In this document: positions 28,125 to 39,485 of the stretch, piece by piece
Position numbering within the stretch: the stretch's first letter is position 1
Layout of the letters: every line of letters begins with the position of its first letter
NCBI RefSeq assembly: GCF_014905175.1
Contig: NC_057788.1
Span: 4,960,001 to 5,024,000 of the forward strand
DNA length: 64,000 nucleotides
Direction: 5' to 3'
Origin: Aphidius gifuensis
Lineage: Eukaryota > Arthropoda > Insecta > Hymenoptera > Braconidae
The notes under the pieces: generated by a model
Databases searched by the model: none
What the model saw: only the letters and a program-made list of their open reading frames with translations
What the model was told of the DNA's origin: nothing
Position numbers and translations under genes: made by a program

Positions 28125-29290
28125 AGCGTGAGAGAATTATAGTTTATTTAAAATAGTGTGATTAAATAAAAAAATTACTTTTATCTTTTTATAAAATTGT
28201 TTTCTTCATTAAAACAATAATATTTAAAAAAAAAAAATAATTATATTATTTAACAAATATTGTTTAATTTTGTTTAATATTTTTTTTTTTTAATTTTTTT
28301 ATAATTATATTTACACAAAGTGTGTAATATTTATTGAAGAAAAAAAGTATATTGTTTATTGAAAAAAAAAAAATTTGTTTTTTTTTTTTTTTTTATGGTG
28401 CTTTTTTTTACCTGAAGAAAAATACAAGTTAAAGACACTAGTTTGTCGTCGTTGAAATTAATTAACAAAAAATTATTTTTTAAATTTTATTTGTGACGTC
28501 CATTTTGCTCCATTTTAAGTCAACTGGATTAGCTGATTTTAAAGGAGAGAGAAAAAAAGGGGGAATAAATAAAAATATAAAAAAAAAAAAAAAATAGACA
28601 ACTTATTTGCTGTTAATAAATAAACATATATCTTTGATATAAAACGTTAAAATACCGACAAAGAGTGAAATATATTATTTTATAATAAAAATAAAAAAAA
28701 CATTGTTGTGTTTTGATAGATTAAAAATAAAAGATATATTAGAGTAAAATAATATATAAAAATTTCTTTTATTTTTAATTCTCTCGAGGGGGCAGTACGT
28801 TTGACCGTAAAACCTGCGGCAACAGCGACGCGATTTCTCGTAAGAGGACTAATAATATATATATATCCATTTTGTATTTGTGTGCTCAGTATAAGAAGGA
28901 AGACTTTTTTGAAGCCAGTCACGCGCCAGCCACCGACCGGCGAGGATCTTGACGTAAAAAAAAAAAAAACAAACAAAAAAATTTACAAGTCGTGTTACCT
29001 CGTGTGGAGTCGCAGGCGAGCTCCCAAGTCTTCCTATACTCTTTTTTTTTTTTTTTTCATCATAAAACAATATAATAATAATAATAACAATATAGCAAAT
29101 AATATATATTAAATTTGAACATAAAAATTAATAATAATAATCGTTGAATATATAGTTTGTGTTTTTCAATTGGGACAAGTGACTGACCCGTTTGAGTTAC
29201 GATAAAATTAATCAAGTTGGTTTGTGTTAATTGTGCTTAAATAATAATAATAATAATATTAAATAAATAAAGTGAAGTGAAGATCCAAAA
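28125..29290 (+). other. Inferred 5' UTR of SoxC, ATG-depleted
   Basis: By reading every base I find a single ATG on the + strand between 28114 and 29290. It is at 28395 and opens a 6-codon frame ending TGA at 28413-28415. From 28398 to 29290 there is none in any frame, although the same stretch has at least eight CAT triplets (ATG on the other strand). Such one-sided loss is expected of a scanned leader. The leader also has GC-richer blocks at 28785-28845, 28900-28950 and 28990-29035. Boundaries are inferred, and upstream non-coding exons cannot be excluded. Confidence 0.55.
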
Positions 29291-29392
29291 ATGGTGCCAC
29301 AACAGCAAGATAGTCTCTCGGACTCGAGTCCCCTGTTTGGATCCCAACTCGTGGATAAAAATTCAGCAACTCCCTATTCAGATGCAACTCAG
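29291..29392 (+). CDS. SoxC: SoxC transcription factor, coding exon 1
   Basis: This exon encodes the first 34 residues, starting MVPQQQDS and ending in TPYSDATQ. The context AAAAATGG is a good insect start, and an in-frame TGA at 29273-29275 (18 bp upstream) excludes extension of this frame. The exon closes with CAG and a GTATTT splice donor at 29393 in phase 0. Joining to the acceptor at 52198-52199 gives ...DATQ/TKKNNPNHIKRP, which agrees with my recollection of the sequence just before the HMG box in insect Sox14 proteins. The segment is Ser/Asp/Gln-rich and probably disordered. Splicing is predicted from sequence, not from RNA. Total protein with exon 2 is 502 residues. Confidence 0.85.
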
Positions 29393-31753
29393 GTATTTAT
29401 TTAATTAATTAAATTTTTTTTTTTTTTGTCTTTTTAAACAACTCTATTAAATGCAACATTTAGTGTCCCTCTTTTTTTTTGTGATATTAATTTTCTTAAA
29501 GCCGAACATCTCATTGAATATAAAGTAAATTTTTTGGATAAATTTATTTTTTTTTTTTTTGTTATTAAAACGTGAGTGATAATTGAGTAATTTTTTATTT
29601 TTATGTATGATAGTTGATGGATTTTTTTTTTTCTTTTGGTAAATTGATTTATCAAGATTTTTATTATTTTGAATTCATATTTTGAACTTCCGCTGAGGAA
29701 TATTTTATCCGAGTGCAAATACCAAAAAAATATATCGGGCAAAGTGCCGAGTTTTCATTTCAAGTGTCTTCATCACTCTGGGATCTTTCTAGTTGTATAT
29801 TTTGTGTGCCAGCATTATAAACCCACCGAAGAAAGAGAAATTGCTTTAGCTATGCATCACATGATGACACAAAATTTTCAAATTTTCTACAAATTCTCAA
29901 CTCGTATATACTTTTTTTTTTTATTTTTGTTTTTTCACATATTTTGGAAAATTTATTCGTAGAAAATAATATAAGCATTTTCTAGGAATAAATTTTACAA
30001 CCCTGTGAATGAATTCAACATGAGTTTAATGTCAACAGACTCAAAAATTTAGAAATACAAAAAAACAAAATTAATAAATAAAAAAATATATAAAGATCAA
30101 AAATTTTACACCTTTTGAAAAAAACATAAAAATTATCATCACGTATCACATTGTATTTATAATATTTTTTACTCATTTTATATACATGAGATTGTGTCTA
30201 AAGTTAAAAATGAATTTGTAAATGAAATAAGTTGAAAATAAAAAATTCTTATTTTTGACAAGTGCAAGCAGTTGCATTTATATTTGATTCAATTTTTTGA
30301 TATAAAAATATGTCTTGAAAAATATTTATCTTATTCTTTTGAAATTTCCATCTACTACATTTTCAAGTATTTATTTTTTTTATTTTTGTTTGTCATTATC
30401 TGTGTATCCTCTTTGAGATGACATGAAAAATAAAAATAAAAATTGTGACAAGCTTGCAGTATAACCATTCCCCTTCAAGTGTGGTGAATAAAAATAATGA
30501 AAATAAGAAAAAATTGTCGCGACGAAAAAACTTGAGACCAAAAAAAGTACAAAAAAAAAGGAAAAAAATTGAAAAAGAGTGTAAATAAATGAAAATACGA
30601 CGTGTGTCGTCGTCGGCGATCCGTTGAATTCCATCAAGTTTACAGGAAACGGGAGCCTGTTTGTATCTCCGGTATATATGTAATGTTAGCATCGTGTCGC
30701 TTCGTTAATTTTTCTCTTTTCAATGATAAAAAATATACTCCCTTTTGTAATTCAATGCGACTTTTTTTTCCATAAATTTTCAGTGTCAAATAATATAATT
30801 TTTTAATTAAAAAAAAAACTATAAAATTGAATTCGTTGATAAATCTAAAAATATTACATTGACATTTTATTATTTTATTTTATAAACTTGAAATTTACTT
30901 TTCAAGTTTTTAATGCTTGATTGACGTCGATTGTAGTTGTTGGCTCAAATCCACAATTCTACAAGTTTTTTAAAAATTTTTTAGAAAAATATTCAAAAAA
31001 AACAGAAAGACAACATTCATGTGCAATAAAAATGTTGTAATTTATATTTATTTTTTTAAAAAACTTTTTCACACGATTATTTGTCTAATCAAAAGATATA
31101 ATTTTATTTTTATTATCCACCAATAATGTGTTTGACACTGACAAATCAATTTCAAACATGATTTTATTTAAATTTCCATTTACCAATGAAAATTGAAAAA
31201 TCCAAGTTATTTTTTGTAAATCAATAAAAATAATTAGGTCAGTGTATAATAAATTTAACATTTTATAAATTAATAATGATTTCTTTATCAGTAAAAATAA
31301 ATTCATTACATTTGAAAATAACATAATAATACGAAAAATAAAATGTAGGTCATGAAATAATTTTAAATAATATCATTCAAGTAATTAAATTTAAAAAATC
31401 AATAAATATTTTTTTTAGTAATGAATTTACGTAGCACACAATAGCATAAATCAAATATTTTTTATTGATAAATCAAAACGAAAATATATAAAATAATATA
31501 TTCATGTATTTAGAAATTTATCTAGCAAAATATTTTATATATCACGATCACGTTTAACAGCTTCGTTAATCTGCAGCACCCGTTGCACTCACATATCACA
31601 TTTAATTTTCGGTTTTGCAAACCGGAACGTTGTTTGTTGTTGTTGTTGTTGTTGCTGCATCCACAATCGGATTGTTTTCTCGGAGTAAATAGGCAGAAGG
31701 TAGGTGGATGCAGTTGAAACGATAATGAAAAAATAAAATGGAAAAAAAAAAAA

Positions 31754-31850
31754 TATATAAACTCCACGACATTCGTTGACAGGCAGTTAGCCCTGAAGCC
31801 CCCTGGCAAGTTCGATGCTTATCAAACTCCTCTGAATAGCAAACGACACG
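31754..31850 (+). promoter_or_regulatory. Candidate intronic promoter and alternative first exon
   Basis: TATATAAA (31754-31761) is followed by the initiator GCAGTT, whose A at 31785 is 31 bp from the first T, the canonical spacing. The next 66 bp are GC-richer and end in a strong donor, CACG/GTGAGC, at 31851. This could be a 66-nt alternative first exon. Read instead as a cassette exon (acceptor ending at 31782 or 31786), its 68 or 64 nt would break the SoxC frame. A (GTT)n tract lies at about 31633-31652. Prediction from core motifs only. Confidence 0.3.
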
Positions 31851-32149
31851 GTGAGCTTTTTTTTTTTTTTCACTTTATTATTTCTCTTTTTCCTCTTTTG
31901 CTTTTATACTCATTTTATTTATCACGAGCATTTACGTTTGTTTTGACTTGAACAAAAAATGTTGTATTGGATTTTTTTTTTTCCTCCTTTGCCTTGGACG
32001 AGGTCACCCAGGTAAGGGAAACAAACGTCACTCTTATATATGCGATAGTAAATATTAAAATTAAATACACTATGTGAATGACATTTGCTCTACCTTTTTT
32101 TACTTTTTTTTTTTTTCACGGTTAAAAAGAAAAAGTAAATATAAAACGT

Positions 32150-32330
32150 ATTAAATTGTGAAACTGTTCAAGGGCGAGGGATTAATAATCTTGTGCGTTA
32201 CTTGAGTGCGCCTAGATGCCACACCGCCTGTCATTATTGCGGTTTCTTTGGGTTCGGTACATCCAGATGGGATTACTACTTCTCTTGCTCTCTTTTCACC
32301 GCGGCTCTTTTTTATTTAATGCCGACACGT
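32150..32330. promoter_or_regulatory. GC-richer intronic island, candidate enhancer
   Basis: A complex, non-repetitive block in the SoxC intron. It contains GGATTA (Otd/Bicoid-type K50 homeodomain core) at 32179-32184 and 32270-32275, and a Runx-type TGCGGTTT at 32238-32245. Two further GGATTAC sequences follow at 33071 and 33115. No coding potential is evident. Regulatory function is an inference from composition and motif content. Confidence 0.25.
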
Positions 32331-33599
32331 TTCATGTTTTTATAAGTGTATATATATATCCTTTTTTTTTTTTTTAATGCATTTTTATTTTCTTCAAAAC
32401 TTAAATATTCAAAACATTGAAATACTTTAACACACAAGTTTAACTTTTTAAATAAATCACAATATTATTTATTTTATTTTTTTTTCATTATAAAATATAT
32501 ATCAAGTCAAATGTGTTACTTGTTGAATTTCGTGGTTTTTTTTTTATTTATGTAGTTGATTTAGAGTCGCGTTCGTCTCAGCGAAAAAAAAAAAAAAAGA
32601 TAAAAGGTTTCGTCCAGACCAGCCAATTATCCTCTTGGATTTTAATGATTGCTTCTCTAATTCTAGAGTTTGCCACGCGGGTCTCAGGTAGTTCCGTGGG
32701 TCATGTATTTTTTTCTTTTTTTTTTTTGTTTTATCGCTTGAGGGAAACCAGAGAAGAAAAAGAATGCTTCCATCTTCTTCTCCCTCAGTAACTCCTTTTT
32801 TTTTCCTCCCATTTCTGTTTAGTAAGATACAACAAATACATCTCACATTTAACTTGTACATGCTATTTTTTTTAAAGCTTTTTTCCCCATTATTCTGTTG
32901 AAGAAAATCCATGTTTTACTTCTAATCGGTTTTAAAATTTGTTTTGAAAATATACATACCAACAAAAAAATAAATTAAGTATGCACTTGTTAAGTTGTAA
33001 ATACATTGAAAGCTTTAAATCCCTGGAATATTGTGTGTCCAGTCGAGTTGTCGTTGTTGTGATTTTATCTGGATTACTGTGTTCAGTGTACGCGTGATTT
33101 CTCCACGATAGCCTGGATTACCATTCAAAAAAAAATAATGGGTCAAACCGGACATAAGAGGGTTAGAGATGTGTACACATACAATTTTATTTAACAAATA
33201 ACATATTTTATATTCTATTCTTTTTTTCCATTTCCGAAATGCATTGAAAAATATAAAAATTTTTAATGAAAAAACCAACAATCTTTTTGTAAGATCAATC
33301 AGTCACATTTGTAATTTATTTATTTATTTTTTTATTATTTATATTTCTATATATATTTTTGTAAAACTGTAAATTCATGGATGCGTAAAATTCATTTCCG
33401 CCTGGCAAAATACTGGGCATGTATTTTATCCCGATAAAATGAATTATGAATTATTCATTTTATGTTTGGTACCAAGGTCGAGTAAGAAAAACGAAACTCA
33501 ATGTTGCACGTACATATATAATTACAAATATATATATGGATATATATTAATAGTTTTTATGTAGGTGGTAGGTGTATATAGTAGATGAGACTTGAGTGA

Positions 33600-33770
33600 G
33601 CATTTTGTTTTATGTGGTAGACTGTTGCGGTTGGGTCAGGACCCCTTGGATGACCGTTGAATAGTTGATTGCTGTAATTAGTACCCTTGAAAAAGTTCAG
33701 GGACCCCACTTGGCTGTTGTCGCTCTTTTTTCAAACTTGTGATAGGCCAACAATTACCATCCTCGTCCTA
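33600..33770. promoter_or_regulatory. GC-richer intronic island
   Basis: About 170 bp of mixed composition carrying TGCGGTT (33626-33632, Runx-type), a CCGTTG Myb-type core near 33654, and repeated GGACCCC/GGACCCCA words. It is preceded at 33472-33480 by CCAAGGTCG, which fits the FTZ-F1/NR5A consensus. There is no frame or splice signal to suggest an exon. Listed because it contrasts with its poly-A/T flanks. Confidence 0.22.
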
Positions 33771-36232
33771 TATATGTTTGGAGATTAAATTGAGTATAGT
33801 AATTGACATTGGTAAAATTAAAAAGAAAAAAAATATATAAAGTAACATTTAGTTGAGATTAAAAAAAACTCGTTCGTGTCTGTTGCACTTATTTTTTAAG
33901 CATCACGCAAGTATTTATTTTATTCATTTTGATTATTTATTTTTTTTTTATTTTTTTAATACACTAGAATTAAAATCAATCAGACACTTTAAAGTTTTAA
34001 TTTTTTTATCTATCATTACCTGAGATAATTTTCAACTAATACTTGACCTCAAAAAAATTAATTTACCCGAAACAATTTACAGATGCTTGGTAATGAAAAA
34101 AAAAAAAAAAACCAACGCGTGGTGACATTTAATATCGTAAAAAAAAAAAATTATAATAAAACATAATATAAAATAATAATAAAAGCAAAGGTTTTTTTTT
34201 TTTATTCAAGTGTTGCAAGTGGTGTGTGCTGACCATTGAAACATAAAGTAAAATAATAAGTTGAATAAGAAAAAAAAAATAAAATAAAATAAAACCAACG
34301 TCGGCATTGAAGCGTGCCAAAACGATTCTCGCACGACCGTAAAAGTTCATTCAGGCACGAACATGAAGAAGGATTAGTCGAAAAAAAAAAAAATGTATGT
34401 GCGAGTAGCAAATATGTATGAAAACGATGAAATGCTTTGGTGAATTTAATATTTGTTGGTATATATTTCAAGTATATAAATTTATGATGAAATATAAAAT
34501 TTTTAAGATACAAATAAAATAGTTGGATAAAGACAAGAATTAAGAGATGCAAGAGAGAGTGTGAGAGAGGATATCTATTCTCAAGGTAGAATCTGTATAA
34601 TTTTCGTCTCGGTTCCAATTTCTTTTTCCCGCTGGCTTAATCTTACTGGCCAAATTGGTAGTGGTGGTCTCACTAAACTACTCTTTTATTTTTTATCCTA
34701 TTTTTTTTTTTTTCCTCTGACCTCTTTTCATTCTGTGTGTGTGTGTGTGTAAGTGGGTTTTTTATTTTTTAAAATTTTATATTTTTTTACTCGTGCATCT
34801 CACCACCACACTGATTCCAATTTATATGGGTGCAATCCCCCATCAAATTACCTCGATTGCTTGTCAGCCTTGACAGACCTGATGTAAAAGTACACTCCTA
34901 ATGGGCTTCATGGTACGCCTTTAAGCTGCTTTAAAAATATTTTTACACTATAAATTGGTAATTTTATTGTTTTATTTTTCTTATTTTTATAATTTTATTA
35001 TTTAATTTATTTTAAAAAAATTTTATTATTTGCATTTGATCATATAATGATCGATCAATATTGCAGATTTTTATTATCGTTGAATTTTTAATTAACAACA
35101 TCATCTTCAATCATTTTAAATGCAAAAAATTAATGGTAATAAAGTTTTTTTTTAAAAAAAAGAATAATTAGTGGAAAGTAGTATGTGCAACAAAGTGGGA
35201 TGACTCATTTTGACCCAACATTGATACAATGTGCATGATACACAGGATTTACGAACCATTAACTGTTGCACTTCCGACACCATCATGGTATCCAATTTAA
35301 TCTGCACCCATTATGTTTTATTTTTTTTTAATTTTCCATTAACCTCATATATATATTTTACTTTTTAAAAAATATAAAAAGTATTTAAATCGTGTGAAAT
35401 AATATTTGGAAATAATATAATTGGCTATAAAAATGAATATTATAAATTTTTCATCAAAATGATTTATTAAAAATAATTATAAATTAAAATAAACAACAAC
35501 AGGTAAAATAATAATATTCAAAAGAAAAAAAAAGTTAATTATTTTTATATAATATACTCGAAGTATAAATTTATTTATTTATTTTTTTGCTCTCATTTGT
35601 AAAATGTATTTGCACTTATAATTGTTATTATTCACTCGTGTTATTAAGCCATTAATTGAAAAACCCCATTTCTACCCACTGTACATAACACAAGCCTTCG
35701 ATTTACGATCAACATTATGCATAATGTTTATCACTTCAAGTTTTATATATTTTTTTTTCATCTCAGTTATTTTTTTATTTAATAGTATTTTTTTTTTTTC
35801 TTTTTGTCAGCATTATATATGAATAAAATTCACTGATTTTTTGAGTAATCATGACGTTTATTCATTAATGTTTTTTATTTAATTTTTATACTCATTGTTT
35901 ATTGGTTTTAAAACATTTATTTTTATTTTATAAGACTTGTATAGTGCTTCCAAGTGTTTGTGTGATATGACAATGTCACTGAGATAATATTGTGAGATTA
36001 AAATTCAATGTACATATTATATATAATGCACTCAAGGTTTCGAGATTTATTTATTTCTTATATATTTTTATATAATTTTATTTAACTCTATATATATATT
36101 TTATTTTTAGTATATTATGCCGTTATCTGGTATCTATAATTGAGAAGGTATATATGTATTTAGTGCTGATGGAGTTTTTTTTATTCTTGTTTCTCTGTTG
36201 ATTGTTGGGTAAGGTACTTTAGACCGTCTGTC

Positions 36233-36240
36233 TGACGTCA
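36233..36240. promoter_or_regulatory. Perfect CRE palindrome TGACGTCA
   Basis: The full 8-bp cAMP-response element consensus recognised by CREB/ATF bZIP proteins, inside a GC-richer patch (about 36215-36300) of the SoxC intron. It is ~530 bp upstream of the ETS/E-box cluster. Exact match; binding is not shown. Confidence 0.3.
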
Positions 36241-36761
36241 AAAATAGCTTTTCAGAGCGATAAGCTGCTCCTACCGGTCCTCCGCACTCATCTATTCAGA
36301 AAATAAATAAAAAATATTAAAAAAATAAACAGTAAAACACAATTCTAATACATAATCTTGAGACATTTACTTTTTTATTTATTTATTTTTTTTCTTCACC
36401 ATTTGCTCGTAAAAAACGATAAAACTTGTTGAGATTATAACTATTAAAAAAAAATTCTTAAAATCTATTAAAAAAATTTTTTTTTTCAACTTAAAAATAA
36501 TCATAAAAAAAAAAAAATTCATTTTATATAAAATCATTGGTTTTATTTTGATGTTTTTGAGGTTGTTGTTTTGATGATTTATAACAAGATAAAATTTACG
36601 ATTTGTTATTATTTTCTTCACATTGATGTAATCATACTTTGATGACGTTTTTTTTTTTTTTATATATTTTCTTCTTTTTATGAAAGCAATTATAATGAAA
36701 TTTTTTTTACTTTATTTATGTTGTATATTTACTACTTGTTCCGTAGAAAAGTTTAATGAGA

Positions 36762-36823
36762 ACTTCCGGTAGCACGTGGTGGTCTGTTAAACACACGTGG
36801 TCTTCCTGCAACAGAGACACGTG
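36762..36823. promoter_or_regulatory. ETS site plus three CACGTG E-boxes in 62 bp
   Basis: ACTTCCGGT (36762-36770) is the reverse complement of the consensus ETS site ACCGGAAGT. It is followed by CACGTG at 36773-36778, 36794-36799 and 36818-36823. The E-boxes start 21 and 24 bp apart, close to two helical turns, so they would present on similar faces of DNA. At this base composition about two CACGTG would be expected in the whole 64 kb. Candidate bHLH (CLOCK/CYCLE, Myc/Max, Mitf, Hairy/E(spl)) plus ETS enhancer or internal promoter within the SoxC intron. Confidence 0.45.
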
Positions 36824-36911
36824 TGTTTATCTTTATTTTATATTTGAAAAGAGCTTTTTTTTTTCTGCTTCCATTTTTCCTTCTCTCAACGCTGCACTAT
36901 TTTGTTTTTTC

Positions 36912-36928
36912 GAATTTCATTGAAATTC
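36912..36928. promoter_or_regulatory. 17-bp palindrome containing a STAT-type site
   Basis: GAATTTCA-t-TGAAATTC is a perfect 8-bp-arm palindrome. Its centre TTCATTGAA (36916-36924) fits TTCNNNGAA, the general STAT consensus. It lies ~90 bp after the E-box cluster and just before another GC-richer patch (36970-37140). Confidence 0.25.
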
Positions 36929-39239
36929 ATATATGAAGCATCATAGCTGCTTGGAAAATTTTATTTATATTTTTTTTTCGCGAGCATTATTGAAACATGT
37001 CAAGAGAGACTTTTCCATCGCTTTCAACTCAGTGAAACCGTATACATACGCTGGAGTGCGCTCGTGCCATTTCACTGTCACTTTTGTAATACCGTTGATC
37101 GTTACAAACGCATTACAGCACAATTTTTATCCCCCTCAAGTAATTTTTTATTTTTCATACTTTCATCATAATCGCACACAATAAAAACAAAATAATCATT
37201 CGTCAACAATTGAAAATTATAATTTATTTTTTCTTTTATTTAAAATATTTTTATTTAAAGTCAACAAGTATATATGTATACATTTAAATATATATATCTT
37301 GAGAGATTGTCGAAATCATATTTCCTTCCGCTCGTAAAAAATAATAATTTACATGTAATCTTCTGAAATATCAAACAAAAAATATATATATACCATAAAA
37401 GACTAACACAAATTTGAATTGTAACAACTATTTATGATATAATTGTGCATTAAAAATATGAGTCTTGCAATTTCCTCCCAATTATAAAGCATTGTTAACC
37501 AAGAAAATAAATATATCAAGAGAAAATATTTAATTCTTTGAAAAAATACCAATGAAATTATATTTATTTTTTTTTTTGTATAAATTTTATATACCAAGAA
37601 ACAATAAACCTAATTTTTATTTTTTCCTTATTTAGTTTAATTTATTTTTTATGAAATAATTGTATTAAATTTTTATATTGAATATACATTTTCAAGAATT
37701 TATAGTTTAAAATAATAATATTTTAACCGGATGTATATGTTTTTTTTTTTTTTTAAATATTATTTAAATTTGTTGTCTCATATCTGACTACTGATGTCTG
37801 TATGTCTTGATTGTAATTTTTATTATCATTATTATTTCGTGTGTGGATTGTGCAGTGTGTCCCACATTGAGTTATCGCACTCGGTCAGGATGTCGTCGTT
37901 GGTCAGCCATCGACGATGAATAAGTCAATAAACTTTAATGCATATTCTTCATGAAAAAAATAATAATAATTTATATTTTTTATTTTAAAAAATTTTTGAA
38001 TTATTATACGTTATTTAAAAAGCTATTATTAAAAACATTTTATATTTTTTTTTTCATTATATATTGATGAGTGTCGTATTATTATTTTAAAAATAAAAAA
38101 AAAAAAAAAAAAAAAATTATTCTTGGCAAAGTATAATCGTGTGGAACGAAGACGAGTAAAATCCGTTTTATTTCTTCGATAATTTTTAGGACAACCTGAG
38201 GCAATAAGCCACTGCTCGTTCAAGTTTGAAAAAGTTTTGTCGGGATAGGCATCATTCGTTGCATCTCCACCTTTCTATTATTATATAGCTAGAAAAATAA
38301 AACTCTTGGTGTATATATAAGACTAGATTTATCCAACGAATCGATTTTTTTTTTTTAAACTATCGACTCCCGTTATACACGTTCACGATCATACAAACAT
38401 ATATACATATAACCCTGATGTTTTTATACCTTTATTTTTTGATCCGTTCATCATCGCTCGAAGGATTTATGCTTGCACCTATCTTTCTACCAATAAATCA
38501 ATCATTTTTTATTTTTTTTTTTTTATATTTCACCTCCCTTATATTTTTTATATACTCTTCGTACTATTATTTTTATTATTATTATTTTGTTTTTATAAAA
38601 TACTGTAGAATCGTGATATTGTCTACAATCTTTTATATAAAATAATTTAAATTTATATTTTTTAAAATTGTTTAAAACTGATTTATAAAAGCAGCTGGTT
38701 TTCTTTTCTTTTTATAATTTTTAAAATGTGTAAATCTAAAGTTTAAATATAAAATTAAATAAATACATGCAAGAAATACAGTGTTGCAATAATGTGCAAA
38801 TATAAAAGAGTCAATGATTAATATATATATGTGTATTTTATGTATATTTGAATATGTAAATGTATATGTATACAAATGAAAGCTACTGTCGTTTGAAAAA
38901 CACCGCAATCATCATCAATGCATTGCTCTCATATACACACTCGACACTAAAATTTTATTTTTATATATAAATATATGATATACACTTGAACTCTTGGTGG
39001 CTAATGTGCACGTGTATGTGAATGCATTTAAATACGTGATTTTTAAAAAATAAAAAGTTTAATTTTTTTCTTAATAATGAGGATGCGGATGTTGTGACGT
39101 TTGACGACACAAATGCATATCAAATTATGATTATTTCTCTTAATTTTTTTTTCCATTTGGTTTCTATTTTTTGACTTCTTCAAATTTATATACTATTTAA
39201 TTTTTAATTCATCTATTTAATCCTTGTTCATTAGATTAA

Positions 39240-39485
39240 TTTGATTGACGCCTGTTGGCTTCACGCACTTTGGTAAACTACTACCGCGTGTAATCTTAAC
39301 CCCCGTGGCTCAGCACGTCCAACAAATTTCAGGACGATCGTTAATCAACTGGGATCTCTGGTTTACAGCTACATATATGCACTGTACATATATGTGTTTG
39401 CAAAATCGCGTTCGATCGGCGTGTGCATGGATACCGGTGAAAGGACGCCCAGCCGAATTAATTACTCTGCCAGCGGGTAATTAAT
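39240..39485. promoter_or_regulatory. GC-richer intronic island, candidate enhancer
   Basis: About 245 bp of complex sequence, one of the least AT-rich blocks of the intron. It begins with TGATTGAC (39242-39249), matching the first eight bases of the Pbx/Exd-Meis/Hth composite site. A 79-codon + frame runs through 39245-39484 but has no ATG at its start, no splice context and no recognisable domain. A regulatory element is preferred over an exon. Confidence 0.25.

Noticed and set aside
28801..29112. 103-codon + frame in the leader
   Set aside because: Opened by TTG, contains no ATG at all, and falls inside the ATG-depleted 5' leader. It ends in Asn repeats.
31718..31850. Coding cassette exon of SoxC
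   Set aside because: With either possible acceptor (exon of 68 or 64 nt), joining exon 1 to exon 2 through it gives an early stop, and the pre-acceptor tract is A-rich. Kept only as an alternative first exon or poison exon idea.
34202..34618. 138-codon minus-strand frame
   Set aside because: No ATG at its 5' end; mostly Phe/Leu/Tyr from A/T-rich runs; no recognisable domain.
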